A stretch of DNA of 64,000 bases from Buttiauxella agrestis (GCF_900446255.1 NZ_UIGI01000001.1:2940763-3004762), one strand, 5' to 3'; shown: positions 39,208 to 47,930, counted from the stretch's first letter. The notes: a model not told the origin generated them from the letters alone. Translations and numbers: made by a program.

Positions 39208-41688
39208 TTAGGGGTAAATCAGATCGCTGTATTCTCGAACTGTCAGCGCTGTGGTTCCGTCAGTGCCAGGGCTCTTGTCTGTAACTTCCCACTTGGTGGC
39301 ATCAAGCTCCTCAGTCGAGGCAATGAAGTAACGCGATGGTGATTGCACGTTCATTCCGTCATAGATATTGAGCTCGATATTTGGGATAGCAGCGCTGAAT
39401 CCGAACGCGGTATCTGCGAGGGGTTGAGCCTGGTAGCGCGCTGTCGGCGTGCCGTGATAGTCCGTAACCACCACGAACATTGAGCTGGCAAAGTTAATCC
39501 GCTCGCTTGTTTCGAAGACGTTACCGATGCGCGAAACGATATAGCCGGATTGCTGGTTGGTGTCGTATGTATCGACTATCTGCACCATATCACCAACATT
39601 GATCCACTCACCGTCAGCCATTGTTGTGATGCTCATTGCCATGCGGCAGTAGATCAAACGCTCGCACTCTCTCAGCGCTCGCTCATTGGCCTGGTAAGCA
39701 TCTCTGACATACATCATCTCGAACTTTCTCGCCTTCACTGGCGAGCCAGAAATGATGCTGTTTCCGTTTATCCGGTAGCGGATGAATGCCTGCTTGTTTG
39801 TGTTCGGGTCACGGTACTGCACCTCCACGCCATCGAATCCGCCTGGCAGCGTCATGTCATAGCTGAGTGAGTAACCCGCTTCGACCGTGTTATTGCGGTT
39901 GAATACCGTCGCCGGAGTAGTCCGTTTCGTGTCACGCACAAACGACATCACGCCGTCATCCCAGAACGCGGTTACACTGGCGGCATCGCAGATAGTTTCC
40001 AGCCGCGCGCCGAGCGACACATCCTCATCATCAAAGGTGAAATCGAAGCGTCCAAGTCGTGGGTCTATCGCGTCAATCTCAGCCTGAATCTGATAGAGGC
40101 CGTACAGGTCAGTATTGTTTTCAGGCTGCCCGCCCATGACCAGCCAGGTATGCGCTACGGCATCCGCAAACTTGCGGGACGGCCTCAGCGTGTAATCAAC
40201 TGACTGCGTGCTGAGTGAGTAGCTGATGGTGTGGCGGTTAATGAGTGCGTTATATTTCATTTCGCGCCCGGTGGAGCTCTCCGTGGCTCTGACCTTGATG
40301 ATGACCGTAGTGTCATCAGGATGAACAACATTCGTCCTGACGTTAACAGCGTGGATTTCCTCAACTTCCAGGATGCTCCTGTCATGGCTGTTGTTCGTCC
40401 TGGTCATCGTAATGGAGTAGCGCCCTTCGCCCGCCAGTGGCGTTATCTTGTCCGTTCTGTAGAAAGTATCGGACAGGTCGTCTCGCGGGTTTTGCACATG
40501 GAACGTCAGAGACTGATTTGTGCCGGGGATCTGGTTGTTATCATCGTCAACCTTCCAGATATCAACACGCCAGTCGGTGTAGTCATTCCCACCCAGTTTT
40601 GATTGAGTGTGAATCCACAATTGCGAAGATATGAGCGGAGAGAAGAACGGGCCAACTGAAACCCCTGAGTTCTGCATCAGCACAAACTTCGTGGTATTGA
40701 TGGTCGCCGTTTCAATCGGCACACCGGGGCCGTTTAGCTGATCGAATATGAACTCGTAATAATAAACAGGCGTGATTACTGAGCCATCATCACTTTCAAT
40801 GCAGTTGATCAGGTTGCCGGTTAGCGTGACATCCTGAGTAACCGACCCGGTAGTTGTGGGGTAAGTGATATTGATGATGAACTTAACCGGTGATGGCCGT
40901 GGCAGGTCTTTGAAGAAATCAAACTCACTCTGCCTGACAATTTTCATTGCCACTTGCCCGCTGGTATAGCTACCACTCACCACTGTATTAGCTGTGGCCG
41001 TCTCTACTGGAAGCTCACTGCTTTCATTCGGGCCGGGTAACTCCTGCCCGTCGACATCATCATGCTGATACCCCTCGATGACGGTCGGAATGACCTCTCC
41101 TGGCCCGTAAACGGTATAGGATGCGCCTGCCATTGAGCCGATGTTAGTTTCCGAATAGCGAACGGAACTGTAATCGTATTTACCCAGGCCAAAGTTCATG
41201 AACTGAGTCACTTCTTTGTTATTGCTCACGTACTCGAAAATAAGCTGCTGAATCATGTCCGGGAAAGCGCGAACAAGGCCGTAGTTATCCGGGCGCGCCT
41301 CGCCGTTACGGGCGATGTTAGTTTGCCCTTTCAGGCTATTGTTCGGTGAGGTCTTGGCTTGTCCCGCCGCGCCGACAGCATTAGGCTGCTTGATGAAGGC
41401 GCCCATTACCTTTTGCGTGAATTTTATTGGATTGAGATGTTCGAATGGGTTGAGCAGGGTTTTAACCAGGCCGCCACCCTTTGGCTGGTCGAAGATGATA
41501 ATGCGGTCGTCTGATTTGATGCAAAAATCGATGTCATCATCATCCTGCAACTCGCGGCCGTTAATGATGGCCCGCACATCAGAATGAACGCCCGCTGTTT
41601 CAAGCCACTCGCTGAACTTCACTCCCGCGCGCGCATGCATCCGTTGCTTTGGCAGCCCCGGCACTCTCTGTATTTCGATTACCGGCAT
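39208..41688 (-). CDS. Tail tip attachment protein, TipJ/host-specificity type
   Basis: The 826-residue protein (ATG at 41688) is the central tail-tip protein of siphophages, equivalent in position to lambda J. It starts with a ubiquitin-like region (MPVIEIQRVPGLPKQRMHA), a membrane-active hinge (FEHLNPIKFTQKVMG) and hub domains such as FTFDDEDVSLGARLETICDAASVTAFWDDG and GDMVQIVDTYDTNQQSGYIVSRI. It ends just before the separate spike gene. The frame is intact. The upstream peptidase gene overlaps its start by 89 bp. Confidence 0.85.
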   Translation of the reverse strand: MPVIEIQRVPGLPKQRMHARAGVKFSEWLETAGVHSDVRAIINGRELQDDDDIDFCIKSDDRIIIFDQPKGGGLVKTLLNPFEHLNPIKFTQKVMGAFIKQPNAVGAAGQAKTSPNNSLKGQTNIARNGEARPDNYGLVRAFPDMIQQLIFEYVSNNKEVTQFMNFGLGKYDYSSVRYSETNIGSMAGASYTVYGPGEVIPTVIEGYQHDDVDGQELPGPNESSELPVETATANTVVSGSYTSGQVAMKIVRQSEFDFFKDLPRPSPVKFIINITYPTTTGSVTQDVTLTGNLINCIESDDGSVITPVYYYEFIFDQLNGPGVPIETATINTTKFVLMQNSGVSVGPFFSPLISSQLWIHTQSKLGGNDYTDWRVDIWKVDDDNNQIPGTNQSLTFHVQNPRDDLSDTFYRTDKITPLAGEGRYSITMTRTNNSHDRSILEVEEIHAVNVRTNVVHPDDTTVIIKVRATESSTGREMKYNALINRHTISYSLSTQSVDYTLRPSRKFADAVAHTWLVMGGQPENNTDLYGLYQIQAEIDAIDPRLGRFDFTFDDEDVSLGARLETICDAASVTAFWDDGVMSFVRDTKRTTPATVFNRNNTVEAGYSLSYDMTLPGGFDGVEVQYRDPNTNKQAFIRYRINGNSIISGSPVKARKFEMMYVRDAYQANERALRECERLIYCRMAMSITTMADGEWINVGDMVQIVDTYDTNQQSGYIVSRIGNVFETSERINFASSMFVVVTDYHGTPTARYQAQPLADTAFGFSAAIPNIELNIYDGMNVQSPSRYFIASTEELDATKWEVTDKSPGTDGTTALTVREYSDLIYP

Positions 41689-42067
41689 ATCTGAGGAGCT
41701 CCGTTTTTGTGAATAATTTCTGGATGGTGCGGATCTGGTCGGAACGGACATTTCCATTCTCGCCGCGGCTGTGCAGCGCCCTGCCATCAACAATCAGCCC
41801 GACATGCACCGGCTGCGCGCCGTAATAGGCAATGAAGATATCGCCGTCGCTGAAGTGTTCTGCTGGCTGCCAGTACACAACCTCACTTTCAAAGCACGTC
41901 ATGAAGTCCTCACCCGCTTCGTAGTCAGGCGAGTGGTGCAGCTCAATGCCGAGAACGTGCCGGTAATAGAGAGTGACTAACCCCCAACAATCAGCCGCTT
42001 CAAACGTGCAGGCGCGGTTATGCCAGGGTATGCCAATCACCCTTTCAAGAAATTCAGACTTAAGCAT
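41600..42067 (-). CDS. NlpC/P60 tail peptidase (lambda K-like)
   Basis: The 155-residue protein has the NlpC/P60 triad: FEAADCWGLV (Cys), PVHVGLIVDGRALHS (His and following polar residue). It may act on peptidoglycan during DNA entry or in tail-tip assembly. The start MLKSEFLERV at 42067 overlaps the preceding gene by 8 bp. The last 25 residues overlap the tail-tip gene start in another frame, an unusually long overlap for this module. Confidence 0.85.
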   Translation of the reverse strand: MLKSEFLERVIGIPWHNRACTFEAADCWGLVTLYYRHVLGIELHHSPDYEAGEDFMTCFESEVVYWQPAEHFSDGDIFIAYYGAQPVHVGLIVDGRALHSRGENGNVRSDQIRTIQKLFTKTELLRYAGNRNTESAGAAKATDACARGSEVQRVA

Positions 42068-42530
42068 TTTGCAGTCCCGGAAACTCTTCGACGTTATAGA
42101 GCAGGCCAATGTTGGCGTTGAGGGGGTTCTTGATAGTCAGCGACACGGTGACATCACTTGCGTCCAGACTGATATCGCTCACAAATAGCGTCCACGGCTT
42201 CAGCGGCGTGTTCATATCTGAGGCGTCAAAGCGCTGGTATGTGAACTGAATTGGCACGATGCGATCAAATGCTTTCCACTGTTTTAGTTGCTGCTTGAAA
42301 TCCGTCGCCAGGCGGCTGAATTTCACTGTGGAGGTAATGACAGGCGTCGAACTCTGCGGGCTATCTGCAATTTCCATCCGGCACGGCTGATACTCCTGCC
42401 CGGCGAATGTCTTCGAAAATACCTGGTCTTTGACAAGCCTGATATAGCCGAAAGTTTCGCTGTAGATGGTGATTGTGTCGTAGAGGATGCGGTTCGGCCT
42501 GCGGCTCTTGTACTCTCTGAAAGTCGGCAT
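42060..42530 (-). CDS. DUF1833-like phage tail protein
   Basis: The 156-residue protein (MPTFREYKSRRPNRILYDTITIYS) matches the small tail-tip proteins placed between the tape-measure side and the NlpC/P60 gene in siphophages; the segment FGYIRLVKDQVFSKTFAGQEYQP and MEIADSPQSST fit DUF1833. It corresponds in position to lambda L. Its ATG overlaps the upstream stop codon as TAATG. Confidence 0.7.
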   Translation of the reverse strand: MPTFREYKSRRPNRILYDTITIYSETFGYIRLVKDQVFSKTFAGQEYQPCRMEIADSPQSSTPVITSTVKFSRLATDFKQQLKQWKAFDRIVPIQFTYQRFDASDMNTPLKPWTLFVSDISLDASDVTVSLTIKNPLNANIGLLYNVEEFPGLQNA

Positions 42531-43026
42531 TATGGAACCCTCGGGAGTGACTCTGGATCACGATTATCTGGATACCCGGTCACGACAATATCGAGGAAGC
42601 TTGCCCACGGAGGCGGCAGTTCAACAATAATGTCGGCGTAATCGTCATCGGAGTTTTTCAGCTGTCGGCAGATAACATCGCCTGACCAGGTGAAGACTGA
42701 TCCTGATTGGCTCCATGTCGGGTAAGCGGTAAAGTGAAGCTCCTGCATCTCAGGCTCACCATATGCACCCGATCCGATACCCACTGGCATGAGGAACCAT
42801 TGATTGCAGTTGTCCAGATAATTAGGGCTGCGCAACCACTGCATGAATGCCCGGTGCTGTGCCAGGGTGAATACCCATGTCAGCGAGAAGCCCGTTTTCA
42901 GGTCGTCGGTGAGTTTCTGAAATATTGGCGCGCCAACTTGCGGAAGTTCAGTGCGAAAGCCGGTATCTGGCTTGGGTGTTTTCGACTTCTGGGCCAGCGG
43001 AGCCAGTCCGGGTAAGCAATTGCCAT
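42530..43026 (-). pseudogene. Minor tail protein gene with a one-base deletion
   Basis: The start codon at 43026 gives MAIAYPDWL, then the frame turns to RWPRSRKHP and stops. One base later the expected protein continues: PLAQKSKTPKPDTGFRTEL, QKLTDDLKTGFSLTWVFTLAQ, WLRSPNYLDNCNQWF to SLPRVP at 42530. The continuing frame has no start codon of its own upstream except an ATG at 42844. A single missing base near 43000 explains both halves. It corresponds in position to lambda M-type genes. Confidence 0.75.
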
Positions 43027-43049
43027 TTACCGTTCTCCGGGCAATAAAA

Positions 43050-43067
43050 AACCCGCCGAAGCGGGTT
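43050..43067 (-). terminator. Intrinsic terminator after the lipoprotein gene
   Basis: AACCCGC and GCGGGTT (loop CGAA) with a minus-strand T run. The core is identical to the hairpin at 31431-31448. Confidence 0.85.
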
Positions 43068-43089
43068 AATGTTTATGTATCAGATTGAG

Positions 43090-43470
43090 TTAATCAGCCC
43101 ATCCTGACTTAGTGTTTATTGTCGACTCAGCCATTGTGTATTTCTCAACGGTGTCATCCTTGAAAAGAATGGTCAGCTCTTTCTTCGTTCCGCTAGTGCC
43201 GTTGTGGAACATCCCATAGAAAGGAATGAACGATTTACCATCAACCTTCACTTTGGCAAAAGCGTACTTCCAGATTTCTTTGCCGCCGTCCGTAAATGTG
43301 ACGTTATCAGGAGATCCAAACATACCTTTAACTTGCGTTTTGGTGGTCGTACCTTCTTTTATCTTCGACTGCATGCTGACTTCAGTTTCTTTCTGAAGGT
43401 GCTTATTTCCAGAAGACGCGCAGCCAGCAAGAAGCATTACAACCATTGATGCGACCAATAATTTCTTCAT
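43090..43470 (-). CDS. Phage-encoded BamE/SmpA-like lipoprotein
   Basis: The 126-residue protein has a lipoprotein signal (MKKLLVASMVVMLLAGC) and a small domain with the SmpA/OmlA pattern (GTTTKTQVKGMFGSPDNVTF ... KKELTILFKDDTVEKYTM). Small lipoproteins within tail modules are often superinfection-exclusion factors or cargo, but this one has no proven role. Its ATG overlaps the stop of the tape-measure frame (ATGA). It is intact and could be expressed from the prophage. Confidence 0.78.
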   Translation of the reverse strand: MKKLLVASMVVMLLAGCASSGNKHLQKETEVSMQSKIKEGTTTKTQVKGMFGSPDNVTFTDGGKEIWKYAFAKVKVDGKSFIPFYGMFHNGTSGTKKELTILFKDDTVEKYTMAESTINTKSGWAD

Positions 43471-44750
43471 ATCCCTATCCCAAAAGTAATAATTTTCCAC
43501 ATGATATCAGATGGATAGCGCAAGTTAACGCAACAATTACTCTCGCGCTTTTCTCGGTGCCTGGTGATACTGCTCAATAGCTTGGCTCGCTGGGCCGCGC
43601 CGTTGCTGATGTCGTAAACGAACGCATCAACTGTCCACCCGCCTTTACCATCAGGCGTGGCCTGCGCGTCCACAGTTGAACTGGTGTAGTTATTGATGTT
43701 TACAACAACACCGCCTCCTCCACCGCTCCCGCTCTGCATATCCTTGTTGCTGATAACCTTACCGTTATCGCCGGGGATCATGAATTGCTTACCGCTGCTG
43801 GCCTGGTAGATTTCAGGCATACCGCCCTCACCTACCTGGTACATTGAGCCAGCCGATACCGGGCCACCATTCTTGCGTTTCCCTGCAATTGAACTGGAAA
43901 GCGCCATTGCTGCTATTACTGCGCCAATACCAATTGCTGCTGCGCCACCGAATGAGCCGATATCCGGAACACGCCAAACCCTACCCTTCAGGTCAAACTC
44001 TGATTTCTTAGCCAGGCGAAGCTCTACGCCGCGACAACCGGTAAGCAAGAGAAGCTTCAGAAATAACTGGTTCTGATAAGTGATCGTTGACGCTTCAACC
44101 GCCTTCCAGAATGCATTAATTTCACCATCGCTAAAGTTCCGCTTCCCGCTTTTCGCTGGTTTACCCACATCGATTATGCGTAAGTCAGCTACAGGGTTTC
44201 TCTTGATCATCTCTGTACGGATGCAATATGAAAATATTGTCTTCATGCGAGACAGTACTTCCCCTGAAAAAGTCTCTGCACCATTCTCACGCATTCTCTT
44301 GAAAACTGGCTGCCAGTGAGAAATAGCCATGTCATCAACAATCATGTTACCGACATAAGAGCTAACGTGCCGTTTTAGCGCCCTATCCCAATGGTCTCGC
44401 TTGACAAGCCGACTTGCTGACGCACTTACCAGCCACGCATTAATACAGTCTTCAACAGTCGCGGCCTGAATGTTGGTTTCAATCTGCATATCTCGAACCG
44501 TGATAGGGTCACGCCCAACGGATACGAGCTTCCGATATTCAGCGACGAGTTCTCGCGCTTCCTTAAGCGATAATTCATCATACTGGCCCAGCGTCATTCG
44601 CCTTGGCTTGCCGTCAATTTTGTATCGGTATTGAAAAGCGATCACTCCAGTCGGGGTTACGCGAACTGAAAGCCCATTAGCATCAGATAGCTCAATACGC
44701 TTTTCTATAGGCTTCCCGTTTATCTTCCTGAGCTTTGCATCCGTTAACAT
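43467..44750 (-). pseudogene. Integrase N-terminus fused in frame to the tape-measure C-terminus
   Basis: Residues 1 to about 262 from MLTDAKLRK (44750) are a P4-type tyrosine integrase: arm-binding domain (DANGLSVRVTPTG ... LGQYDELSLKEAR), core-binding SAM-like region, and the first catalytic Arg in LLLTGCRGVELRL. After GRVWRVP (about 43966) the sequence changes to a Gly/Ser-rich tape-measure C-terminus (GSMYQVGEGGMPEIYQASSG, VVVNINNYTSST). The His-X-X-Arg and Tyr catalytic boxes are missing. A deletion from int into the tape-measure gene made the fusion; recombinase activity must be lost. Confidence 0.9.
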
Positions 44751-44775
44751 GTGTACACCCTGATAACTGTGTACA
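44751..44775. repeat. GTGTACA repeats upstream of the integrase
   Basis: GTGTACAC occurs at 44751 and 44769, 18 bp apart, directly before the integrase ATG. The same heptamer lies near the left prophage end (28732, 28744). They may be integrase arm sites or an autoregulatory operator. Confidence 0.5.
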
Positions 44776-44908
44776 CGATTTTTACGGCACGAACTGGAAT
44801 AAGATAAAACGGAGTGAAACACCTGAATGGTGCTTAGTCAATGATAGCAAGGCGTTAGATTGGGAAAGTGAAACGGGGAGTAACAAGGGGAAACACTAGA
44901 GGTGGTCT

Positions 44909-44929
44909 ACACGTAAGATCACATGCAAC
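44909..44929. repeat. Prophage attachment site, distal copy
   Basis: This is the exact second copy of the 21-bp sequence at 28651-28671. On its phage side GACCAC can pair with the GTGATC of the core at five of six positions, so an imperfect dyad around the CGU loop is kept here too. Confidence 0.9.
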
Positions 44930-45070
44930 GTTTATTTTGCTTTAGTTTCAAATAGTTGGGCAGCCATCTCGCCTACAATTGCAAGGCCGACTGCACAATT
45001 TATGCGCGCGCGTGAGGTTCACAGCTTCGCGACGGTTGGGAATACTATCACTTTCAGGAGGGAATGTCGC
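44930..45070 (-). promoter_or_regulatory. Orphaned native thrS promoter and upstream leader half
   Basis: On the minus strand GCGACA (45065-45070) and TAGTAT (45042-45047), 17 bp apart, form a promoter. A start near 45035 would give a leader of about 155 nt if the prophage were absent, close to the roughly 160-nt E. coli thrS leader. The leader half 44930-45035 can form hairpins that would correspond to the acceptor-arm-like operator domain. It now reads into the int fusion instead of thrS. The rest of the gap to 45350 has a GAGACC-AAAA-GGTCTC hairpin (45076-45091) and no gene that I recognise. Confidence 0.6.
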
Positions 45071-45251
45071 GCTTTGAGACCAAAAGGTCTCGTCTGACAA
45101 TAAGAATAACCACCTGTTTTATCTTCATTTTAGGGGCGTTCTCTATGGGGTCTTATTAATTTAAGGAAAGCCTGTTCATTACAATTAATAAATTTCTCTA
45201 ACGTTTTAAACTCAATCTATTCCGTGATACCGAAGTCGTGTGCCAGACATA

Positions 45252-45280
45252 AAAAAACCGGGCTTCATGCTCGGCTTTTT
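45252..45280. terminator. Intrinsic terminator, 76-aa gene side
   Basis: CCGGGC and GCTCGG (loop TTCAT, one G-U pair) are flanked by seven A and five T residues, allowing termination in both directions. It lies downstream of the 76-residue secreted protein gene. Confidence 0.75.
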
Positions 45281-45350
45281 ATTTCATGCGAAATTTAAAT
45301 GAAGTCATCAATTAAGAGTTCCGCACAAAGGGATAATAAAACTTAAATTG

Positions 45351-45581
45351 TTAAGACCACTCACCTGCAACCAGGGTATGAACATTAAAAGCATCATCCA
45401 TAGATTGCCCTGTAGATTGTGCGCCAGGTTGAATATTGGAACCAGCTTCAATATCGGTTGCATGCCATACGGCAGCAGGAGCGGTTTCTGTTGTTGTGGT
45501 CGTAGCAGGCGCTGCAGCAAATGCGCCAAATGAAAGCACCGAAAGTGCAATAGCTACAGTGGCATATTTAATATTTGTCAT
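45351..45581 (-). CDS. Small secreted protein of unknown function
   Basis: The 76-residue product has a clear signal peptide (MTNIKYATVAIALSVLSFGAFA) cleaved near Ala-Ala, a Thr-rich linker (PATTTTTETAPAA) and a mature part of about 50 residues with WHATDIEAGSNIQPG. I do not recognise the family. It sits between the thrS region and ydiY, where K-12 has arpB and yniD. The ribosome site is weak. The 271-bp gap upstream (45582-45852) includes a strong AAGGAGG plus a five-codon frame on the opposite strand. Confidence 0.6.
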   Translation of the reverse strand: MTNIKYATVAIALSVLSFGAFAAAPATTTTTETAPAAVWHATDIEAGSNIQPGAQSTGQSMDDAFNVHTLVAGEWS

Positions 45582-45824
45582 AGTCTTTATTCTCTTATTT
45601 ATTAGTGGGCCAGCAAGTTATTATCTCTCTACAAAATAAGAGTAGATCCAGATCACACTTTTGACAAGGCTAATGACTTATCAATTCGTGTCAAATATAT
45701 AGAAGATATGACTAAACAGAAGATTAAGGAGGAATTATGGAGAAAATTAGTTAGGTATCTTTTTTATTTAAAATAAAACCATGGACCAAAATAATATTAG
45801 CACATATTGATAATTTAAAACAAT

Positions 45825-45847
45825 AAAGCCGGGCATGACCCGGCTTT
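45825..45847 (-). terminator. Intrinsic terminator after ydiY
   Basis: AAAGCCGGG and CCCGGCTTT pair perfectly over 9 bp around CATGA; the minus strand continues TTTATTG. It lies 5 bp from the ydiY stop codon. Confidence 0.88.
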
Positions 45848-45852
45848 GCCAA

Positions 45853-46611
45853 TTACATCTTATAACCAAGCGTCACTGCAGTGCGGCGATCGGTGTGCTC
45901 AGGTGCAGAATCTGGCGGATTGGCGTTCCAGGTGACGTTATAACCCACCCGCAAACCGAAGTGCTCATTGATAGCAACTTCGAGCGCCGTTTCAGAGTTC
46001 ACCGTCGTATCTTCACTACCCAGCACAGAAACGCCCTGGATAAATTTAGCATTGTCGGTCAATTGCCAGTTATAGATACCGGACGCATAACCCAACGCCT
46101 GAGTCTTGTGATCGCCATCTGAGTATTCGTCGTAACGAACGCCAGGACCGAATTCCACACGCAGACTGTGCACAGGCCCACTAAGGAACTGACGACCATA
46201 ACCCGCGGTGAGGACATCCCTGGCTTGATAACCGTTGAATCGGTCCGTCAACCAGCTTCCCTGGCCAAACAAATAATCGCTGTCTGTCATGTTGTAACGG
46301 CTACGACCGCCCAGTGCATAAGTCTCAGAAGAGCGCTGATCGTTAGCAGAGGTATTGTTTGCGTTGCCCCACAGAGACCATGCGGTAGAGGTGTTGTACC
46401 AGGTCAGGTTGGAGTTCGCCGTCAATGAGGAGCTTGTTGTGTTACCTGATTGAGCAAGGTAGCCCGCGTTCAGATTACCTTCGAAAGGTTTTTTGGCGGT
46501 GGATGGGTCATCCATGACAGTGAAAACCGAATTATCTGCAATTGCAAAGTGACTCAATAGCGCACTTCCGGTCAGCAAAATAGCAGCCGGTACTGTCTTA
46601 ACAAAATTCAT
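45853..46611 (-). CDS. ydiY: DUF481 outer-membrane barrel protein YdiY
   Basis: The 252-residue protein has a signal peptide (MNFVKTVPAAILLTGSALLSHFAIA) and alternating beta strands of a DUF481 barrel, ending in GYKM. It aligns with E. coli YdiY along its length (VFTVMDDPSTAKKPFEGNLNAGYLAQSGNT). YdiY is described as acid-inducible; its function is unknown. It is divergent from pfkB across a 289-bp A/T-rich gap, as in E. coli. Confidence 0.93.
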   Translation of the reverse strand: MNFVKTVPAAILLTGSALLSHFAIADNSVFTVMDDPSTAKKPFEGNLNAGYLAQSGNTTSSSLTANSNLTWYNTSTAWSLWGNANNTSANDQRSSETYALGGRSRYNMTDSDYLFGQGSWLTDRFNGYQARDVLTAGYGRQFLSGPVHSLRVEFGPGVRYDEYSDGDHKTQALGYASGIYNWQLTDNAKFIQGVSVLGSEDTTVNSETALEVAINEHFGLRVGYNVTWNANPPDSAPEHTDRRTAVTLGYKM

Positions 46612-46900
46612 TTAATCGTCCGTACAACATAAAAAGAAACCATCAAGGTTCCGGAATCTTTTCTGTGGATCAAATATTTATGAGCCAAGAAAGGTTACAA
46701 ATTATAAAAAAGCCCGAATAACATAGCAATGAATTCTTCTTTCATTTTTTGAATAAGAGAGCTCTTAAAACATGTTTACTTTCATAAACATAGAGATCGG
46801 TTGCTTTTTACAAATCATTTGATAAATCATGATGTTAATCGACATTCAACATCCTGAAACAGTGCTACGCTTTATCCCAATGCTAAATTAAGGAGGATAT

Positions 46901-47830
46901 ATGACACGCATTTACACTTTGACTCTCGCCCCTTCTCTCGACAGCGCAACACTCACCGCACAAATTTATCCCGAAGGGAAACTACGTTGTACCGCACCCG
47001 TTTTTGAACCAGGCGGTGGTGGCATTAACGTTGCGCGAGCGATTGCTCATCTTGGCGGGCAGGCAACCGCCATTTTCCCGTCAGGAGGTGCCACCGGAGA
47101 ACACCTTTGCAACCTGCTTTTAGATGAACACGTTGCTATTGATACCGTTGAGGCACAGAACTGGACGCGGCAAAACCTGCATGTTCACGCGCAATCCACA
47201 GGCGAACAATATCGTTTCGTCATGCCGGGTGCCGCACTGAGCGCTGACGAATTTCGCCTTCTTGAAGAAAAAGTGCTGACCATACAATCCGGTTCCATTC
47301 TGGTCATTAGCGGCAGCCTGCCGCCGGGCATAGATGTCGCTGAACTCTGCGCATTAGTCAAAGCCGCGCAAAAATCCGGAATACGCTGCATTGTCGATAG
47401 CTCTGGTGAGGCGTTAAAAGCCACGCTTGAAATAGGAGGTATCGAACTGGTTAAACCCAATCAAAAAGAGCTGAGTGCGCTGGTGAATCGCGACCTGACG
47501 CAACCTGACGATGTCCGCAAAGCAGCACAAGAAATTGTTGATAGTGGCAAAGCCAAATGTGTCGTGGTCTCACTTGGCCCGCAAGGTGCGCTGGGCGTTG
47601 ACGCCAGCGGATGTGTGCAGGTCGTTCCGCCGCCGGTGAAAAGCCAAAGTACCGTTGGCGCGGGTGACAGCATGGTTGGAGCGATGACCCTGAAACTTGC
47701 CGAAAGCGCGCCGCTATTAGATATGGTTCGTTTTGGCGTCGCCGCCGGTAGTGCCGCAACGCTTAACCAGGGTACGCGTTTGTGCTCACTGGAAAACACG
47801 CAAAAAATCTACGACTACTTGCGAAGTTAA
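46901..47830 (+). CDS. pfkB: 6-phosphofructokinase II
   Basis: PfkB phosphorylates fructose 6-phosphate with ATP; it is the minor, ribokinase-family isozyme. The 309-residue product equals E. coli PfkB in length: MTRIYTLTLAPSLDSAT, the substrate loop FEPGGGGINVARAIAHLGG, and the C-terminal ATP site TVGAGDSMVGAM with the catalytic Asp. AAGGAGG precedes the ATG. Confidence 0.97.
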   Translation: MTRIYTLTLAPSLDSATLTAQIYPEGKLRCTAPVFEPGGGGINVARAIAHLGGQATAIFPSGGATGEHLCNLLLDEHVAIDTVEAQNWTRQNLHVHAQSTGEQYRFVMPGAALSADEFRLLEEKVLTIQSGSILVISGSLPPGIDVAELCALVKAAQKSGIRCIVDSSGEALKATLEIGGIELVKPNQKELSALVNRDLTQPDDVRKAAQEIVDSGKAKCVVVSLGPQGALGVDASGCVQVVPPPVKSQSTVGAGDSMVGAMTLKLAESAPLLDMVRFGVAAGSAATLNQGTRLCSLENTQKIYDYLRS

Positions 47831-47930
47831 CGAGTCGGGTACGCGCTGGGCGACTTGTCGTTTCGTCAAAAGTCGCCATTTTGCGCAGAAAGGCTATGCT
47901 AAAACCTTCGGGATAACAACGAGGTGAATC

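Larger units (their letters stand above)
28651..44929. mobile_element. Decayed prophage integrated in the thrS leader
   Basis: About 16.3 kb lies between the 21-bp direct repeats. The contents read from the minus strand are: integrase fused to tape-measure end, BamE-like lipoprotein, tail-tip genes, SGNH tail spike, antirepressors and Arc-like repressor, and a tail fibre assembly remnant. Plus-strand cargo genes encode two acyltransferases, a secreted SGNH hydrolase and a second repressor. Head, packaging, replication, lysis and CI-type immunity genes are absent. At least five genes are broken. The A/T-rich cargo (33791-35595) differs in base composition from the tail genes. The element should be unable to excise because its integrase lacks the catalytic C-terminus. 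Confidence 0.93.
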
